A DNA stretch of 64,000 nt from contig JAGYXB010001748.1 of the NCBI GenBank assembly GCA_022495005.1, positions 496,001-560,000 on the forward strand. The letters run 5' to 3'. Below are positions 32,736 through 44,494 of this stretch, piece after piece (positions within the stretch are counted from its first letter, which is position 1; every line of letters starts with the position of its first letter). A program made the translations under genes and the position numbers. This DNA is from Rhyacophila brunnea. Taxonomy: Eukaryota > Arthropoda > Insecta > Trichoptera > Rhyacophilidae. Under the pieces are notes generated by a model, which worked only from the letters and a program-made list of their open reading frames with translations, had not been told where the DNA came from and did not search any database.

Positions 32736-35280
32736 TTAACGGCTCATGATCACAAGTGTTTGTAATATCTCCGAGAGGAGCATAGGAGGTTAGTTAGTAT
32801 AGGTATAATTAAAATGAAACATATTAATTCGGAAGTTTATAATAATATAATAAATTATATTTTAGTTTTAGTCGTCTATAGAACAATGACGATTTTTACG
32901 CAACATTATAGTGTAATAAATTATTAATGTAAATGAAAAGGAAATAAATAATACAAAATTGTTAAATCAGGTGATTTAATAGCTCATTGACGATATATTG
33001 GTTTGAATTACACTAGGTCCAAGTTGGGTAACATTGGGTTTACGTAGTACCTACTTTTACGGAGGCATGTATAACATTTTTTCGTGAAGAAATACATTTT
33101 CATATTATGTAATGTTATAGTGATTTTTATTTTTGATTACATTGTGGACCAACGAACTTATGTGAAAGTGCTAGTGGCCGGCAAACCAAAGAAGTAGACT
33201 CTCGGTAGAGGCAATTGCGTCCAGTTAACCCTTATTAACCCGGCTGCTTTACAAAGAACGAGTGCGCGAGAGATTCTAATTAAGGAAATACCTAAACGCT
33301 AGGTTTATTTTAGTCGTTAAAACAATTAAACTCATTATTTTTACTAGAAGAAGGAGATTTTTGAGAAAACTACTCATAAAATCTAATTAGAGAAAAATTT
33401 CTCATAAAAATCTTAATTGATAACGATGATAATAATAAAACTAATGAAGGAGTGGAGTACATAATATATGTAAGCCCCGTTTTACAACTTCGTATTATGT
33501 TTAAATTCGCTGTTTCAAATGTCAAAAGAGCCAATATAATATCCAAAATATCAATAAAGATACTCGTATTATAATTATTTATATGCCCATCTAAAATAAC
33601 AGACTATTTACTGACATGTAATCAAATACTAAGTATGGAAAAGTTGATCTGAAATAAAATGATACCTTTTCAGAGCAAATAAATATTCGAAATATTAACT
33701 GTTTTCGTGTGGTAATTATACAAATATATTGTACCAAATATTTACAATTGTGTAATATTGGAGGACCACTGGTCCATTTGTAGTTCATTTCCAGAGGACT
33801 TTACACTACGTACTGCTATGACATTATTTTCCAATTTCCTGTAATATTTGTGTAAAAGGCTTATAACCGTACCGTGTATCTGTGTATAACGAACATAAAA
33901 AATGGCAACCATTGGATGTGTCAGAAAATCAGAATGCCAATTGTGTGATGTTAATACATCGCTCAGCTTATTTATGAAGTTTACCAACTTAACGTGCTTC
34001 CTACATTTTCTAAATAATTTCAAATGTCACAACAAATATAATATTATAAGGTTCCTTCTATTTATAGGGTAAATTTTTTGATTGTACCAAAGTATGTACA
34101 TAATTCTAATAAAGTTTCAATTATCTCAATATTCCCCGTGGACTTATGTATATGTACGATATTAAAGAAGCATGCAACTCACTTTGCCCATTTAATGGAT
34201 TGTTGGTAGAGAGGCACTTGATTGCAACTATTTAAAATTATTTGGCTATTTGTAGTAAGCAGTAACCAAAAGTACTATTTTCTAAAAATGTTAAAAACAT
34301 TATATTTTGTTAATTTTATTAATAATATGCAATTAAGAAACAGTGATAATGATATAATTCTTATTCAATTGTCTATAATAATTGATTAAAAACTTGAATG
34401 ACGTATAATATTAGATATTACACAAAAAGGTAAGCCTGATTGATTGAAATTTTATTTAAACCATACACCGCAAAAAATAATAATTTCTCACAATTACTAT
34501 AATACGGCGTAATTATAATTTATAAGTATACTAATCCTATTGAAATCAATGAAAATATTATAATTCATAATAATAAAAAAATAATATAGTATTATCATAT
34601 AATTATGTATCATCATGTCACACATAATCATACCTTTATTTGATTAACGTCACAATAATATGCATTAGCAATTTTATCATTACATTATACGCACAAATAA
34701 AATAATATACCAGAAATACCTACACACTTATTAAAATTAAATTAAAATTTTGTACATCATATAAGCCTAAATTTTGTTATTGTATGAAACGCGCATAAAA
34801 CGCGTGACTTTTTTCGTATGGGATTTCACATATTGTGCGAAGTCCGCATAAGGAAAATGATTCCATATGAATGTACACATTGGATACACACCATTGAATT
34901 AGTTAATTATAAGTATTATCAGCCATAATCGATACACTGCTCAATCGTAATTTGTGATAAACACTTTTCTACGAAGTACTTCTATCTTGCACCAATTCGT
35001 CGCAATGTTTCTCCGGCTTTGCGTATCCCTTCAGTAATAATTATTATTCACTTGCCGAGCGCTTTGTCAACTTTTTGCATTATCTAGGCATCGCATAGAT
35101 TTTAAGTCAAGCAACATATTGTCCATTTTGTAGCAGTATTAATTTTTTATAGCATTAATACTGTTTTGGGGCACTGACAGGGAGAGTTGAGTGTATATCC
35201 ATAATTTCATACCATAATATATTATACTTTTTACACCACAAGTCATGTAGTAAAACAGTGAAGTAGTAACTGCCTAATAG
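32736..35280. other. Intergenic sequence with GC-richer islands
   Basis: Islands at 33170-33300 (GCCGGCAAACCAAAG, CGAGTGCGCGAGAG) and 34790-35060 (AAACGCGCATAAAACGCG, TGTGCGAAGTCCGC) are non-coding and may be regulatory. A minus-strand open frame at 33742-34023 (94 codons, containing THPMVAIFYVRYTQIHG) is unrecognised and may be chance. A 10-bp stem (CAGTATTAAT/ATTAATACTG) lies at about 35135-35163. Confidence 0.3.
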
Positions 35281-35285
35281 AAATT

Positions 35286-35400
35286 ATACAATCACAAAAT
35301 AACATAAACATATTGTGACCTCGCCGGCAATCATTTCTGGAACCCCCAGATGAAAGGCCAGTGACTAACGAACTAAACTACGATGGCCACCACGGTCTTA
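35286..35400 (-). repeat. SINE family B copy 2
   Basis: The minus strand reads GTGGCCATCGTAGTTTAGTT, GTTAGTCACTGG, GGTTCCAGAAATGATTGCCG, GTCACAATATGTTTATG and TTGTGATTGTATAA. It retains an A-box-like TAGTTTAGTTCG and matches copy 1 in the body. Confidence 0.6.
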
Positions 35401-35466
35401 CTCAATAGTTTAAAATGTATGTGATACCATATTTGGAAACATGAGTTGTTCTCGATTTGCATTCGT

Positions 35467-35968
35467 GACTCATGAGTAACGTGACCATACGCCCCGTTTG
35501 TATGTAGCCTATCCCTTTGTCCCCGGGCACAGCTTCAGAATGCCGAAATGTCCGAAATGTTTTCAGGAAGAGAGCAACCTACAGTAACAATTTCAAAAAA
35601 AGACGCGAAAAATAAAAAAAAATCGATAGACAGTGTCTTTTCTCTTATGAATAAGTTGTGGACGAGCGAAAAAACACAGTTTCAAGTCGCAGTTCTTAAA
35701 CCAATGTTAATAACAAAATAAATTTTAAGAAGTCCAGGCAAGAATTTCATTCTTATTTGAAATCAGAACCAAATAGGTACCTATACTACTTAGTTCTTCA
35801 AAAAAAATATGTCCACATAAACTATTAATTTTCACGTGGTAATTCCTGTTTTTTTCATTAATAAATAAAAACTATAAAGAAATATGTGTTTAGGTAGGTA
35901 CTTACCTAAAAATTATTAGATGTCCCATTTTTGAGGAAAAATATATATGGTCACGTTACTCATGAGTC
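35467..35968. mobile_element. 502-bp MITE whose ends include a palindromic 10-bp word
   Basis: GACTCATGAGTAACGTGACC plus ATA (35467-35489) is exactly inverted at 35946-35968. The outermost ACTCATGAGT is itself a palindrome, so it could be a direct target-site duplication while the true terminal repeat starts at AACGTGACCATA. The interior is non-coding. Confidence 0.75.
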
Positions 35969-36080
35969 TACGAGAATATCCAACGACGTCCTGCCGTGCC
36001 AATCTGCCTCTGGATGTTAGTAACCAATGATAAAATATTTGATCAGTTACACATTAATGGGGAGAGGCATACCAGGAGAG
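35969..36080. other. Short spacer between MITE and foldback fragment
   Basis: Nothing recognised. Confidence 0.3.
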
Positions 36081-36199
36081 GCACCTAGCGGAAAAATACG
36101 AAGCTTGCAATTTGAGACATTTTTTTGATAATTTAAAATGTCAACTGTCTTTAAAAAGAAAAATATTTTTTTTAAGTCAAAGATAAATTTACAATTATT
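36081..36199 (+). mobile_element. Fragment of the foldback family (left-arm type)
   Basis: GAGGCACCTAGCGGAAAAAT, ACGAAGCTTGCAATTTGAGA, then CAACTGT joined directly to AAAAAGAAAAATATTTTTT and AAGTCAAAGATAAA match the outer arm of the 8119-8981 element, with an internal deletion of about 30 bp. The TTAAGGCGAAG terminus is missing. Confidence 0.85.
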
Positions 36200-37524
36200 T
36201 CACTTGCGCATTAAATTTCTAGAAATAAGTATATAAATTCATAATTATTTGTACATGTTTCAAGTTAAGTAATTACCAGTCGTAGGATTCCATATTTAAT
36301 TATATCGGTATAGTTTTGGTATTATATCTACTTATGTATTAATTGTAAGAAATAATTTACTTAAATATTTAAAATAAAATGCAATAATATGTAGTATTAC
36401 TAAACTAATCGAAATAAGTACTGAATTCGATTTATTTTAATAACACCTATCTATAATGACTTTCCAATAAAAATTGACAAGTAATACCATTAATTGAAAT
36501 AATATAACAGACATTTGAATCGTTACATGCTATTAATAGTTATCATGTTTAATCGTGGAATATATACAAACGTAATTAATATGCTTAAAATCAATTTATA
36601 ATTCTTTGTTGATTTATTTTTAATTATATCTACTTATAGAGATTAAAATATTAACAGAATTATTAATCAATCACGGGAAATAACTAATATTATAACATCA
36701 TAAAATAATTAAATTAATCCTAAGAAAAAAAACAAATTATTTTTCTGTTGTTAGGTTAAAGTATTATCTTTCCAATCTTTATGGGATTTTCCTGAAGCTT
36801 ACAAAGCTTTAAATCTGGCACAGATTTATTATTATAATATGTATGTAATACTGTCGGTATTAATCGCCGTTGTTCATCTGTAGTGCGATAGTCGAATATA
36901 TAATATTATCTATGGATATTTAGTTTGACAGGAGGGAGTTTCATCTAGTCCCCGTAGTGGGAATATAATGCGAACACTAGGGAAATTATTCCACAACATG
37001 ATGAGATTTTCTCGTATCAGAGCTGTTCATTATTACACTACGATTGGGGTATTGAGAGTGATATATTTTGACTCCAACGTTTTATTTAAAATGAAAATCC
37101 ATATAATTGAAGCAATACTGTAATGAAATGGTATCAAGTTACTTAGGTTAGTTATGTAATAAAATTACTCTACAAAGATAGGTCTTTCAATTTTTTCTTT
37201 AAGTAACGCTCATTGAAAGTTTGTAAGACCTAAAATTTAAAAAAAGTAATATAAATTTATTACGTAATTACCTACTCTACAAAATTTCATGATCGGTTTC
37301 ATCCACTACTAAATATATAAAAAATATACATATATGGGTATATTATATTCAAATAATAAAACTCACCGATAAAAATTGAATTTATAAGAGACACGTAATA
37401 TATTCCAAAATTAATCTGTTTTCAGAAGTAAGTTAATTTACTCAAAGGTCTACATAATTAGGTGGCCTAAATCAGGATAAATTTAAGTAAACTTAATTAC
37501 AAAACCGGAAATGATCGTTTAAAT
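36200..37524. other. AT-rich sequence, nothing recognised
   Basis: No open frames of note and no repeats seen. Confidence 0.35.
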
Positions 37525-37853
37525 CAATGATACTCAACCTTTTCTTTCTTCGGGCCAAATACATATATTTGTAAAGTAACGTGGGCCGCATCACTACTGG
37601 TGTGACGAAAAAAATCATCAAACCCCCTGTTTTTTACAAAACATTTTTGAGATTTTAAAAATTATGCGTGTTTTTTAAATTAATCGCGTGCAATAGCAAC
37701 AGTCTTATACCAGATCTGATGTGGACCATAATGACAATCCTCTTCGGGTGTCGAAAAAGTCGAAACGAATCTCAAGATATACAAAATTCCTGATAATAAA
37801 TGTGTTTCGGGCCGCACATAAAAGCTTAAAGGGCCGCAGGTTGAGTATCGCTG
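37525..37853. mobile_element. Non-autonomous hAT element with perfect 8-bp duplication
   Basis: The ends CAATGATACTCAACCT and AGGTTGAGTATCGCTG are inverted repeats (two mismatches), each followed inward by a GGGCC/GGCCC word. GTTTAAAT occurs directly outside both ends (37517-37524 and 37854-37861). An 8-bp duplication with CA-TG-type termini defines hAT. No transposase sequence remains. Confidence 0.92.
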
Positions 37854-37929
37854 GTTTAAATAATGTTAAATAAATAATCATTAGGGTGCCATCACCCAGG
37901 GTGGATCATGGTTAACAACAACAATAGGT

Positions 37930-38095
37930 ACTGTTCTCATATCGTCATCCAAAGAGGCCACATTTCAATTCGGAACGCCAAATGTCATCAGTATCCCTAA
38001 CTAGACTGTATATTCTTGGCCTGCCTTTTCTTCTGCTACTTATGCCTTGTCCTCTCGGATTGTTCGTCATTACTCTCCTTGTCAAATCACTTTGG
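37930..38095 (-). pseudogene. LINE reverse-transcriptase frame, C-terminal relic
   Basis: The minus strand reads RVMTNNPRGQGISSRRKGRP, then IYSLVRDTDDIWR. The basic run ending in G-R-P followed by an aspartate-rich segment is the usual end of the ORF2 product in several insect LINE clades, downstream of the reverse transcriptase. No catalytic motif survives in this short fragment. Confidence 0.55.
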
Positions 38096-39255
38096 TTAAT
38101 TAAATAATATATTATTTATAGTGCATGTTAATTAATCGACTGAAGAAAGAGAAACCTCGGGATAACGATCTTGGATGACGGCCATGAATCTGAATGGTCT
38201 GTAGCACTAAGATATAAGTAAATAAATAGTCTTTCTGCCAGGGATGACAGTTAACATCATTAAAAGAATAGTATAATAAATAGGACTATATCCACTTTTG
38301 GAAAGAAAGTTTACCTTTCGTAACCTTCTGTTTATAATAAAAAATAATAGCACACAAAGTTCAGTAAGATAGTACTGTAATTTTGTATTGAATTATTATT
38401 GTATTAGGTCAGTACGTATGTCAATTTTAATATACTCGTATTATAACTGTTTTTGTTTTTAAATGTGTCACGTAAGTACATTCGTTATTGAGAAGGTGAT
38501 GTTCTCCAAATTGATTCTCATTAATTACCCTTTGGAAAAAGTAAAAATAAATAGTACATTATTTGTATTATTTTCTTTGAAAATTCTGTAGGTATGTATC
38601 TACAACCACGGTTAAACGAAGCGGTATATTTTAATGATTCCGAATGCAGTGGAAACTCAAACTAGCAAGCGTAGTATAATATTTTCTTATCTTGAGAAAC
38701 TGAGTAATCACTGAAGACAAGTTTCCGAGCGATTCATTTGAATTAGCAAGTTGATTCCTATTCAGAAGTAATATTCTGCAAGATATGCATAATAATGCAG
38801 TCTGAGATACTCCGTTGCACTAACCGTCCAGAAATCTAACTTTGTTGGATAGAGGAAGGGTCATTATTAATTTAATAGTGAGTTTTATCACCATTATTAG
38901 AGTGAAATAATTGTCATCTACTCGTCAACGGTATTATAAGATACAGCTATTTGTTTGTTGAAATCGTTGAACTTGAAATCGTGGAAAACTGTAGATATCC
39001 AAAATATCCAAAGAATTAGGACTTTAATTATTTTTGATATAACAGTTTGTGGCGATTCCCCAAACATTCTTAATGTAGCCATACCGAAATAATTAGTATT
39101 ATATACGTTGGTGATATTGAACGATAACAGTTACCTAATCTGCCTTATCTGATATCATTTTTTGACGATTAGTTATTTTTGTGATTGTTCATCTAAATAT
39201 TCTGTAACGATAATTTGGTGTATTCGACTGCCTATAAATTTACAATAATCGACGC
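38096..39255. other. AT-rich sequence, nothing recognised
   Basis: No coding or repeat signal stands out. Confidence 0.35.
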
Positions 39256-39299
39256 GATATGCCGTGCTACACATTCTTACTACTACATTTGCATTATTA

Positions 39300-39658
39300 T
39301 ATAAAATTCAAGTTTCAGGGATTATCTTGGCGTCGTATTAGATTGATTGATATACATGAATATAAAATTACGTTAAAATTCTTGCTATTTTTGTCAGTGG
39401 TAAATAGTGTAAAGTTTGTTACGAACGATTCTGGAATATATACGAAATTACAAATAGCTAATTTAATTATTAGTTTTGGTAGTATTTTTCAGCTGCACTC
39501 TTAATATACAGGCTTCGTTTTCTAGTGAAGATTTTTTTAACGTTTTCAAAAACATATCAAAAGTATGCAGGACTCGAAATGAAGAATATTTTGAACCGGG
39601 GCCCGATAATTTTACAAAAATGTTAACATATTTATATAATATAATGTGTAATATATAA
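39300..39658 (+). CDS. Possible terminal exon(s) of an unrecognised gene
   Basis: Two consecutive open stretches each follow an acceptor-like site. After TCAAGTTTCAG near 39317 the plus strand reads LSWRRIRLIDIHEY and onward for about 60 codons. After GTATTTTTCAG near 39491 it reads LNIQASFSSEDFFNVFKNI, then CRTRNEEYFEPGPDNF, up to TAA at 39656. The second peptide is well mixed and does not look like translated AT-rich noise. If it is an exon, it is the last one. No family is recognised and the start is not visible. Confidence 0.35.
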
Positions 39659-41586
39659 AAATAGGTGTACCTATATTACATAAAACTAAATGAATTTAAT
39701 TAGTTATTCACGAACCGGAATGCAATATTTATTTTTTCTACCACATGGAGTGACAATATCGGAGATTTCATGAAGTGGAGCTGCGTTTCGGTGCACTCTG
39801 GTCTATTTTGAGCCCCGGTATAATGTCTAACAATTAGGCTAGTTTTTAGTGTTAAGACTTCCTTAATGGTGATATTGTATTTCCATTATATTCCTAATAT
39901 TCTACGGTACCTCTAAATGTCATAATCTTATACAATATGTAAATACTTTACTGAAAATCTTGAAAACATTTAAAAATAATAATAACTTTAAAATATCACG
40001 ATGCAAAATTAATGTGCAAAAAGTTAGTAGTAATAAATTTTATATTTTATATACTTACTGAACTTGTAAGTTATTCTATGTTGGAACACCGCAAGACATG
40101 AAGACAATGGTAACTCTCTCAGTAATGCAATTACAAAGTTTACAACTGCACCACAATGGAACTTAACTTCATCAACTAAGCAAATGAAATCTTAATAATG
40201 AATTAAATTTTCTTGGTAAAGTCGACGTGACTCCTATCTATAAAATTCATATTGTATTCTTAATAATTCAATACAACATTTGTGATTTATTGTTCAGAAA
40301 AAAAAACCTTAACATTACGGTAAACAAACACAACACTCGTTGTATGAGAAGACTTGTCTTTACATCCAAAAATTTATAAAATGTCTTTTGACAAAAACAA
40401 GCTAAGTCTGCCATATTTCGTAATTAAGCATTTTTAGTTAAGTACTAATTTTATTAACGATTACAATATTATCATAACCTTCAAATACAGTCGTTCTGGT
40501 ATTATTTATGTATAAAGACCTTTTCATACATTCTATAGACATAACATAATATGGGGTCTCGCATACATTGTATGCTGTTCCGCTGAAGCAAGTGGGGTAG
40601 TATTATTTTAGGACTTGGTTATTCGGTATAGTGGGCAACAAAATTTTATAATTAAGTAAGTATTTGAATTATACAATAATATACAGCCACATAGTTAATT
40701 CACTTTCTACATCATTTTCTTAAGTGATTGTGTATGTAGATTGACGTAATCCAGGTCTACAATTAAGTTTTACGTCAGTACAATAATACTTACTAAGGCT
40801 GGTTTTAAATTTATTAACGTTATCAAATAAATTCACATACGAAAAAACTCACAAAGAAAGAAAGCTGTTAACTTTCCTCGTAGTACAAGTAGGTACAGAA
40901 TAATGCTTATTGACTCATGAAACTCCAGGTGATGATTTTTGAATTACTCTCAGTAGATAGATAGCTGTGTCTACAGTGTACGGCAGTATACCGGTAGTAT
41001 TGGTCTTATATTATGTATGTACCTACCTTATTGAGGTGCCACATTTTTTTTAATTTCACCGGCTTATATTACGATTTTTTTTTTCCTTTTCCATATTAAT
41101 CTTAACAATGTTATTTCTCATATTACGGTTACAGCAACGTGGATGAGCTCACTTGTTTTTAAGGTTTTTTATTACTTAGGAGTATTAATAACTTTGTGGT
41201 AAGTACACCTAAGCTCTATATAATGCACTTTGTCGTGGCATAAAAAAATAATGACTCATACGTTAAGGGTGATTATTGTAATGAAACAGTCAATATAATA
41301 ATATATTTGATTAAAATCTGGATGATTTTGTTGATCTGCAAACGTCACGAATCTATTCATTATGTCTGACATTTTATATCTTAATTTCTACAAATTCAAA
41401 TTTATGTATATATATATAGTGAACTTTATAAATTACAAATTTAAGACGGTCACAATATGAAAAAATAAATAGTGTTAAAACAGTATGAAAAATAAAGAAA
41501 TACATGCAGTATTAGAAAACAGTAGGTATATACAGTAAATAAGTACAAAAATTATAAAATAGATACCTAGCTGAGTAAACTCTATT
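39659..41586. other. AT-rich sequence, nothing recognised
   Basis: No repeat, tRNA-like unit or convincing coding stretch. Confidence 0.35.
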
Positions 41587-41808
41587 TTAAGAATTTATAA
41601 AACAACACCCATTTATACTCATCTCACGTAGGTGGATTATATCAACATCCGAAGCGATTTGGTTGAACGGATATATTGCCGTCCCGATTAACACCAATCG
41701 AAGGTTAGCTCTGCACATTGGGAGAACAAAACAACTGAAGCTCTCGATTTTTAAGATAATTATCAGGAACACACAGGTCAATACTACTAAGAATGGCATA
41801 GTTTTCAT
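41587..41808 (-). CDS. Possible first exon of a small secreted protein
   Basis: ATG at 41808 opens a 73-codon frame. Residues 1-25 (beginning MKTMPFLVVLTCVFLIIILK) have the form of a signal peptide, with likely cleavage after SFS. The next residues, CFVLPMCRANLRLVL, hold a C-x5-C pair. A donor-like CCTAC/GTGAGATG lies near the end of the frame, so the protein may continue in another exon. The plus strand is also open for about 90 codons (peptide including LNGYIAVPINTNRRLALHIG), so one of the two is a shadow. I favour the minus strand because of its ATG and signal-like start. No peptide-hormone family could be matched. Confidence 0.3.
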   Translation of the reverse strand: MKTMPFLVVLTCVFLIIILKIESFSCFVLPMCRANLRLVLIGTAIYPFNQIASDVDIIHLREMSINGCCFINS

Positions 41809-41860
41809 TTACACCGCGAATAAGTCGGAAAAAATACTTGAAAGTATAGATACTTTCTAG

Positions 41861-44245
41861 CGTTTTAGCCACAGTATTTAATATATTTTATCATTCAAAT
41901 GTACTTATCTGAATATTGAGTTAGCTTATTCTAAAATCATAAACATAGGTACCTATCAATTCAATTAAAGAAATTATTTATTATTTATAAAGAAATACTT
42001 TCTGATTACTCAGCTGTCTAATTAAAAGTATTTTTTTTAATAATTTTATAAGTAGGTATATTAAATTTATGTTACAGTTATTGACTTATGAGTAGAAATT
42101 CTTTATTGAAAAAGTTTAGTTTTTTATTCAATCGTCCACAATGAATTTATATCAGTTCATCAATTTTCATATATCGATATACAATGTGTGTGTATTAATG
42201 TCATTTGAATCAAATGCTTATATATAATGCTAAAATTTGGCGCCCGATATGCGAAATCTATTATTCATTGACCCTGTAATTGAACCATAACCATGACCCT
42301 TTATAAAAGGTATGTTTTATAGACGTGCGAAAACATATAGTTCGAGGTATGTACTCGTATAATATTATGTATTACGTTTTGATATCATTATCCGATATAT
42401 ACAGGAAGTTCGGTTTAAACTTATGTTACAGCCCGATGGGTACTTTGATAAGCATGCTCCTTTAATTCAGAATTTATAAATAAATGAAGTAGGTAACATA
42501 AAATCAACTAACATTGTACCTATATGCTAATTAAACTTAAGATATTGATGCATATACTATAAATATTGATATAAGTATGTGAATTTGGCAATACTAATGG
42601 GTGGCCACTAAGTCTACCTTTGTGTCATTATTCATTAAATATAGAATTAATATGTAGATTCTAGGGAACTCAGAAATAATGAAAACTAAAAAACCTAACG
42701 GGTGTGGAGTAACAGGCAACCGATCTAGAGTGTGGAAGAATATGGGCCTAACTTAAACACGTGTCAAAAAAATGCTCTTCCTTCGTTCTAACAACTGCTC
42801 TCGATTTATGCACTAACGCTCATTCAATATCGGTGTATTTTAAGGTTGTAACACACACTATTGAACGTATATAACGTGTGATTCATTTTCGTACGACACT
42901 CACATATTCAAAACCTAGCGTCAACATGTAGTGTAGCCTATCGGAATTATATTTATTAATCTGTTCTGCGGTAGGTATTAACTAATTCTGATGAATTTGT
43001 AAAGAAAAAAATGTTGACATCAAATCAAGAAGTAACACGTAACTCCACTGTCTTTAAGATGGGTATCGCATTACAGGTGTGGTATTTCGTGACGCGGTCT
43101 ATCGTCAAACCTTTTTTTTTTTGTAAATTATATTTTTTTTTTTGATATAGGTATGAAATAGGTTTCCAACTGTGAGAAATTATGTTATATTTTCTTTTAT
43201 ATTTACTACCGATATGTATGTTTTCTCTTTTAAGTTACCCGCAAAATATATCTAATACCCATCATTTTTTTGTGATTACAAATATTGTGTTGTGTAAAAC
43301 GACAATATTATTTAGGAACGACATATTTTTGTATTATACTGTAAAATAAATATGTCTTATTAAATCGACACTACTTAACACAATGAGAAAATAGCATAAT
43401 AAAAACAATGCACATGACAATTTGTCAATTACTATATTTGCACTTGAGATATAATTTAATCTGGATTTGACTTACATATATTAATAATTGTACTAATTTA
43501 TTTCATGCTGGGAGATACTTCAAAAACTTTTTATTTTTTATACTCTACTGAATAATGAATTAATTTAATCCTCATAAAAATGGTAATAACACAATAAGCA
43601 AGTATAAGCAAATGTCTAAAATCTAAATGCACTCGTTTGTAATATTATATTATATGAAAATTAACTAAGTAATTATTGTATGGTATTTATCAATATTTAC
43701 GAGTACTGATAGGTACTACTGAGCGACAAAATATATTATGTATACCTATAATAACATATAATATGATAACATGTTCCATTGAATATTTAGCTTAACGGAA
43801 GCTTTGAGTTTACGGTAAGATACCTAATGCAAATCACATAACTCTGAGAGAATGCCAAGTATTTCATCCCTTGATCGGATCATCGAACTACCCTTATTAT
43901 GGGCACACCTTTGTCACTGTGAATTTTACATAATATAAATTTACATATAGGATATTCTACGCTATCGATAAAATAGATTATATAAGTACATACTAAACTA
44001 TATAAAGATACCTACTCTATATGAAGACTAGGAAGAATTTAACTCACAAACAATCTTCCACGGAATAAGTTGGTAATACTAAAATAGTACATAATGTATC
44101 AGATTATATTATCCGTTTAATCAATTAATTTAATTATTAAAGTAATATAATAGCTTTCCCACAATTAATGACAACTATTAAAACTAACACAAATTTGATC
44201 TTTAGTTTCGGCACTTTTTATGTGTTAATGTAAAAAAATCATTCT
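41861..44245. other. AT-rich sequence, nothing recognised
   Basis: Mostly stop-rich AT DNA with poly-T runs near 43110-43145. No identifiable genes or elements. Confidence 0.35.
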
Positions 44246-44249
44246 CATC

Positions 44250-44415
44250 ATGTAGTCATTATCATCACCATCACCTTTGATCTATCTACTGCTGAGCGAA
44301 GGCCCCTCCAAGTTGATTCCAATTTTTATGTCTTATTGAACTGCTACGCCCTCCCGGATACATAAGTATTTCGTCGCTCCATGAGCCTGCATTTGTCTAG
44401 TTTAGAACGTTCTTA
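44250..44415 (-). repeat. LINE 3'-end fragment
   Basis: CATCACCATCACCTTTGATC, CTACTGCTGAGCGAAGGCCC and CCAAGTTGATTCCAA match the tails at 471-700. It lies just outside the pogo element. Confidence 0.55.
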
Positions 44416-44494
44416 ACCTGTTGGGTACCACTAAATATCTTATATTAGTAGATACCTAATATGTGTAATTTTTTATTAGTACAATTTCATGTTA

